From Candidatus Latescibacterota bacterium (lineage in GTDB: Bacteria; JAAXHH01; JABIQT01): a DNA stretch of 10,305 nt. Position 1 is the first letter of the stretch, and each line of letters starts with the position of its first letter. Of this stretch, positions 7,382-10,305 are shown piece after piece. Under the pieces are notes generated by a model, which was not told the origin of the DNA, made no database searches, and was given only the letters and a program-made list of their open reading frames with translations. The DNA is taken from contig JABIQT010000665.1 of the NCBI GenBank assembly GCA_018667995.1, positions 1 through 10,305 of the forward strand. Reading direction: 5' to 3'. Position numbers and translations under genes: made by a program.

Positions 7382-7466
7382 GGTGATGTGGATCTTAAAT
7401 ATAAGAAGATATATTCCTATTTATATTAGCCGACCACATATGCGCCTCCAGCTACTACTTTTTTAG

Positions 7467-7495
7467 TTGACACGATTTCTAAATATCGGTAAGTA
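7467..7495 (+). promoter_or_regulatory. Candidate sigma70-type promoter of the BlaI-type / M56 operon
   Basis: A perfect -35 TTGACA (7467-7472) is followed after 17 nt by TAAGTA (7490-7495). Transcription would begin near 7502, leaving a leader of about 49 nt. Half-sites CTACTT (7455-7460) and AAGTAG (7491-7496) flank the promoter as a wide dyad, and TGACAC overlaps the -35 box; both are possible repressor contacts. Confidence 0.55.
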
Positions 7496-7550
7496 GGATG
7501 GTTTATACGGACGTCTGACTATGCAGTAATGTCGCGGAGGGCTATAGAGG

Positions 7551-7940
7551 ATGGGACGACAAAAGATATCGGCACTAACGGACCTTGAACTTGATGTCAT
7601 GAAAATCGTTTGGAAATATCGAACGGCAACAGTGCGACAGATCGTAGACGATCTCGGGGCCTTTCGGCCATTAGCCTACACTACGGTCCAGACCGTGTTG
7701 ACGATACTCACCCAAAAGGGGTTTGTTGAGCACACGACTTGCGGTCGCGCCTACGTCTATAGCGCATTAGTGCAATCGCACGGTATCCGAAAGGAGACCG
7801 TCAATGCGGTTGTAGACCGTCTGTTTGAAGGCTCGCGCCAATCTCTCATGTTGCATCTGATAGATTCTGATTCGCTCACTCCGGACGAGGCCTCGGAATT
7901 GAGGCAGCTCCTGGACCGGAAAATCCAAGAGGCCGACTAA
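7551..7940 (+). CDS. BlaI/MecI/CopY-family winged-helix repressor
   Basis: This 129-residue protein should bind DNA as a dimer and repress its own operon and possibly distant genes until it is cleaved or released. The N-terminal winged helix covers residues 7-75: LTDLELDVMKIVWKY (9-23) is the family opening, AYTTVQTVLTILTQKGF (42-58) is the recognition helix region, and GRAYVYSAL (65-73) is the wing. Residues 78-125 are the helical dimerisation part, where BlaI and MecI are cut by their sensor protease. The Asn-Phe cut site of staphylococcal BlaI/MecI is not present at the equivalent stretch (LMLHLIDS), so a cut site, if any, differs. No C-terminal copper-binding Cys motif like that of CopY is present. 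The start has GGAGG 10 nt upstream and GAGG directly adjacent. The stop overlaps the M56 start as TAATG, indicating coupled translation of a repressor-protease pair. Confidence 0.93.
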   Translation: MGRQKISALTDLELDVMKIVWKYRTATVRQIVDDLGAFRPLAYTTVQTVLTILTQKGFVEHTTCGRAYVYSALVQSHGIRKETVNAVVDRLFEGSRQSLMLHLIDSDSLTPDEASELRQLLDRKIQEAD

Positions 7941-9892
7941 TGACTGACACCGTACTGGTGTTGTCTGAGCTTGATTCTCTAGGACGCAGCATTACAGACA
8001 CGTTTCTCCTGCCCAGCATAGAGGCTTTGCTTCTGGGATTGATAGTCTGGGTTGGACTGAGAATCAATCCCAACGCTTCTCCAAGAATTCGACACCTTCT
8101 CTGGTTGTTTGTGATCGTTAAGCCATTGATTTCGGTGGCAATTCCCCTGCGCGGCCCGCTTCCCCTTCCAGTAGCCGCCATGCAGGGAGATAGCTCAGCG
8201 GCATTGACAGTATCATTGGGATCGGCCGAGACCTGGGGACAGTATTTGTACGGCGGAGTGGCCATAATATGGGTAACATGCATGCTGGGTGCGGCGGTCT
8301 GGAAAGCGGCAGGATACCTGGTAGTTGCTACCCGGGCCCGACAAACATTACCGATTCCGGTGCCCTGGGTAGAAGCGCTATTTTCACGGTGCCAGGAATT
8401 GGCAGGAATAACCAAGCATGTCGATCTAAGAATGTCTGATGATTTCGCTGGTCCGACGCTCATTGCGGTCGGGCGTCCGATCGTAGTTATGCCTTCCTGG
8501 TGCATGATTGATTTAACTCCTCAAGAGCTCAAACAAGTATTCCTGCATGAGCTCATGCACTACAGTCGCCGAGACCACTTGACACTATTTCTCGTACAGA
8601 TCGTGAAAGTCTGCTTCTTTTTTCATCCCCTTGTCTGGTATGTTGGGCGAAGGATTGATAGCGAGGCCGAGAGGGCATGCGATATGGCGGTGGTTGATGT
8701 TTCACGTCGGCCACACAGTTACGCTTCCAGTCTCCTGAAGGTAGCCGAAGGGCCTGTTTCTCGCGGATGGCGAGGGGTTCTTGAATTGGCGAAGTCAGCA
8801 TCTTTGACTGCTGTACGCATAAAGGAGGTGCTGGGGGATTTTGGCGGAAATCAATACGGTTTAAGCCGAAAGGGAATGCTGGTTCTCATGCTTTGTGGTT
8901 CCGCCAGCGTTCTTCCGTTCTTCCATATACCTGTCTTGGAAATGGTGAATGACGTCGTGGGGGTTGCAGACTACGATCCTGAGTCACCGGAGGTCTCGAT
9001 CCTAAAATTGGATTCCGGCCCGCAATCGTCAGTGATGGTCGCACCGGAGATAAGCATCCCGTCGGTGGCAGCTATTGAAATGTCACCAATGGAGGCCTTT
9101 CACGGAACGCCACCTGTGGTCACTCAGTCGACCGTTGACGTTCATAATAACGTCAGACCGCTTGCTCGACGATCGCCGGCTGCGGCATTGACGATTTCCC
9201 GGACACAGAGCACCGATAATCATTTGAATGGACCGGAGCAGGTGATCAGCACCGCAATGCTGGGTCTGTCATCAGTGAGTAAAACAGGTGGAGCCAGGCG
9301 GGCGTCGGATCGGCAACTCGTCGTCCCCGGGCATATTGAGGTGCAGAGCATTGGGCAGAATACCTCCAATCAGGGCATGTCACAGTCCATGTCGCTTCGT
9401 GCAGGTTACTTCGTAACGAAAGAACACGAGTTTGGTGGTGTTCTTTCTGTAGTTAGTCCTACAGGCACGGACATACAGGAGTCGGTGCGGGAGCGGAGCG
9501 CGCCTGCTCCGAGCTACTCAGGGCGCGTCTCAGCCAGACGAAACGTGACGCCGAGTCTGGGGCCAGGTCGTCAGTCGCTGATTAATGGTTCCTTACTGGG
9601 TGAGTCGGAAGATACAGAGGAGCAGGCCTCGTTTGAAACCCTGCGGCTCGGTGCCTTCTATCGGTACAATGTTACAGGTCTGAGCAGTGCTATGGTTCCA
9701 TTTATCGGTGTTGGGACCGGAGTTGAACTGCGCACAGGAAGAAATCCCGTGCTTGTTGATGGCGGTGGAGGCCTGCGTTGCTTCTTGACCGGTCGATCTG
9801 CCGTGGTAGTGCAGGTGGACTATGTCAGAGATATCGTGTTTTCTAACCGGTCCAGAGTCAATGCCTCACTCGGGTTCTCGACTATTTTCTAA
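7940..9892 (+). CDS. BlaR1-like M56 membrane metalloprotease with a C-terminal outer-membrane beta-barrel-like domain
   Basis: This 650-residue protein pairs with the upstream repressor. Hydrophobic segments lie at about 22-42, 52-70, 101-130, 213-236 and 311-332. The M56 protease signature is complete: HELMHYSRRDHL (203-214; zinc ligands His203 and His207, catalytic Glu204), HPLVWYVGRR (229-238) and EAERACD (242-248; Glu244 as likely third ligand). After the last membrane segment, residues 333-479 are a Ser/Thr/Pro/Gln-rich linker without Cys. From about 480 the sequence reads as an outer-membrane beta-barrel: MSLRAGYFVTKEHEFGGVLS (484-503), LRLGAFYRYNV (568-578), VPFIGVGTGVEL (586-597), DGGGGLRCFLT (607-617), VVVQVDYVRD (622-631) and a closing strand RVNASLGFSTIF whose last residue is Phe650. 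BlaR1's penicillin-binding sensor motifs (SxxK, SxN, KTG) are not evident. The frame is unbroken. A role as sensor protease is inferred from the family; the barrel fusion makes the signal unclear. Confidence 0.88.
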   Translation: MTDTVLVLSELDSLGRSITDTFLLPSIEALLLGLIVWVGLRINPNASPRIRHLLWLFVIVKPLISVAIPLRGPLPLPVAAMQGDSSAALTVSLGSAETWGQYLYGGVAIIWVTCMLGAAVWKAAGYLVVATRARQTLPIPVPWVEALFSRCQELAGITKHVDLRMSDDFAGPTLIAVGRPIVVMPSWCMIDLTPQELKQVFLHELMHYSRRDHLTLFLVQIVKVCFFFHPLVWYVGRRIDSEAERACDMAVVDVSRRPHSYASSLLKVAEGPVSRGWRGVLELAKSASLTAVRIKEVLGDFGGNQYGLSRKGMLVLMLCGSASVLPFFHIPVLEMVNDVVGVADYDPESPEVSILKLDSGPQSSVMVAPEISIPSVAAIEMSPMEAFHGTPPVVTQSTVDVHNNVRPLARRSPAAALTISRTQSTDNHLNGPEQVISTAMLGLSSVSKTGGARRASDRQLVVPGHIEVQSIGQNTSNQGMSQSMSLRAGYFVTKEHEFGGVLSVVSPTGTDIQESVRERSAPAPSYSGRVSARRNVTPSLGPGRQSLINGSLLGESEDTEEQASFETLRLGAFYRYNVTGLSSAMVPFIGVGTGVELRTGRNPVLVDGGGGLRCFLTGRSAVVVQVDYVRDIVFSNRSRVNASLGFSTIF

Positions 9893-9934
9893 CGACAGTA
9901 GCACAACGTTCTTACATCAGATGGATCATCCAAT

Positions 9935-9980
9935 CGAATCGGCGAAACTCTGTGAATAAATAGAGGGTTTCGCCGATTTG
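9935..9980. terminator. Long hairpin between the M56-barrel gene and the nucleotidyltransferase gene
   Basis: Bases 9935-9951 pair with 9964-9980 around a 12-nt loop. The stem is about 17 bp with an 11-bp perfect core (AATCGGCGAAA with TTTCGCCGATT) and two G-U pairs. It is by far the strongest hairpin noticed in the window. It lacks an adjacent T tract on either strand, so it is not a textbook intrinsic terminator. It ends 14 nt before the next gene's Shine-Dalgarno, so it may be a rho-assisted or attenuation structure in that leader, or a processing site protecting the upstream mRNA end. Confidence 0.5.
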
Positions 9981-10003
9981 CCGAACAGCACAACAGGATC
10001 GAA

Positions 10004-10305
10004 GTGGTCAAGACAGCACTTATAATTGCAGCGGGAGCAGGTTCCCGACTGCAGGAAGTAACCGGCAGCATACCAAAGCCACTGTTACACTTGGCTGGCT
10101 TGCCGCTACTCAAACGAATTATACTAACGGCCGCCAAGGTAGGTATAGAACGATTCGTAATAGTTACGGGTCATTCTGCCGAGCAGTTCCATGATGTATT
10201 GGGCGGTGACGTAGATCTACAGGGACTTGTTGATTGGGTGCATAATGATGATTGGAGGCTGCCAAACGGCATGTCTGTTCTGGCTGCCCGGTCGCGGATC
10301 GCGGA
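10004..10305 (+). CDS. Nucleotidyltransferase (NTP_transferase family; cytidylyltransferase-like), 3' truncated by window edge
   Basis: The first 100 codons are visible. The N-terminal signature LIIAAGAGSRL (residues 6-16) followed by IPKPLLHLAGLPLL is the nucleotide-binding loop of sugar-phosphate nucleotidyltransferases. IERFVIVTGH and NDDWRLPNGMSVLAAR follow. The N-x-NG-SVLAAR stretch resembles CTP:inositol-1-phosphate and CTP:phosphocholine cytidylyltransferases more than glucose- or mannose-1-phosphate enzymes, but the substrate-binding part is outside the window. The GTG start at 10004 has AGGA 5 nt upstream; no ATG in this frame would preserve the nucleotide-binding loop. If the inositol-phosphate type is right, a CDP-alcohol phosphatidyltransferase domain or gene should follow. 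The product would be an activated alcohol or sugar for envelope lipids or polysaccharides. Confidence 0.85.
   Translation, partial: MVKTALIIAAGAGSRLQEVTGSIPKPLLHLAGLPLLKRIILTAAKVGIERFVIVTGHSAEQFHDVLGGDVDLQGLVDWVHNDDWRLPNGMSVLAARSRIA

Larger units (their letters stand above)
7331..7550. other. Regulatory intergenic region between the lpxH-like and BlaI-type genes
   Basis: Together with the lpxH leader this makes 329 nt without a credible gene. It holds an AT-rich core (7391-7430), the inverted repeat at 7363-7381, an inverted pair AGCTGGAG (7356-7363) and CTCCAGCT (7446-7453) set 82 nt apart, and the promoter at 7467-7495. The only small plus-strand frame (ATG 7386, 26 codons) lacks a ribosome binding site. 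No tRNA or riboswitch fold is evident. Confidence 0.5.

Noticed and set aside
7386-7466. 26-codon small frame in the intergenic region
   Set aside because: It has no ribosome binding site and sits within AT-rich regulatory sequence.
7876-8505. 209-codon minus-strand open frame opposite the M56 gene
   Set aside because: It is antisense to conserved M56 and BlaI sequence and has low-complexity, non-domain composition.
8936-9892. Penicillin-binding transpeptidase sensor domain expected in BlaR1
   Set aside because: I looked for the SxxK, SxN and KTG motif order in the C-terminal half and found no convincing set; the segment reads as linker plus beta strands.

Overview
The window looks like a chromosomal stretch of a Gram-negative bacterium of moderate GC content. 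An LpxH-type lipid A phosphatase and a C-terminal outer-membrane beta-barrel domain both imply an outer membrane. The LpxH-like protein has GNHD and HGDG motifs rather than the proteobacterial GNRD form, and the barrel domain is of a kind common in the FCB superphylum and neighbouring candidate phyla. A placement near FCB is therefore my best guess, at low confidence. I see no transposase, phage, CRISPR, tRNA or rRNA.

Layout: (1) 1-2621, plus strand: the 3' part of a seven-beta-strand methyltransferase, a class II tRNA nucleotidyltransferase (CCA family), and a small M50 site-2-type membrane protease. (2) 2660-6462, plus strand: a candidate promoter and palindrome, then a soluble hybrid histidine kinase (REC-GAF-HisKA-HATPase-REC), an L-Ala-D/L-Glu epimerase of the enolase superfamily, and a SixA phosphohistidine phosphatase. 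The last two overlap by 4 nt (ATGA), so they are probably cotranscribed and coupled. (3) 6481-7221, minus strand: an LpxH-like UDP-2,3-diacylglucosamine diphosphatase that converges on sixA. Its predicted promoter has a perfect 16-bp palindrome over the -10 box. (4) 7331-9892: a regulatory intergenic region, then a BlaI/MecI-type repressor that overlaps by one base (TAATG) a BlaR1-like M56 metalloprotease. (5) 9893-10305: a long hairpin, then the 5' part of a nucleotidyltransferase related to sugar-phosphate, inositol-phosphate or phosphocholine cytidylyltransferases.

The most unusual item is the M56 protease at 7940-9892. Its N-terminal half is a standard BlaR1-like membrane protease with intact zinc ligands. 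The penicillin-binding sensor domain of BlaR1 is absent. In its place are a roughly 150-residue Ser/Thr/Pro-rich linker and what reads as a complete outer-membrane beta-barrel ending in Phe. With the adjacent BlaI-type repressor this suggests a two-gene switch in which an outer-membrane or periplasmic barrel module may control cleavage of a DNA-bound repressor. The domain reading comes from sequence patterns; the mechanism is inference.

The two signalling modules (hybrid kinase with SixA, BlaI with the M56-barrel protein) flank envelope genes: the cell-wall dipeptide epimerase, the lipid A phosphatase and possibly the terminal nucleotidyltransferase. A shared envelope-related role is suggested by context only.
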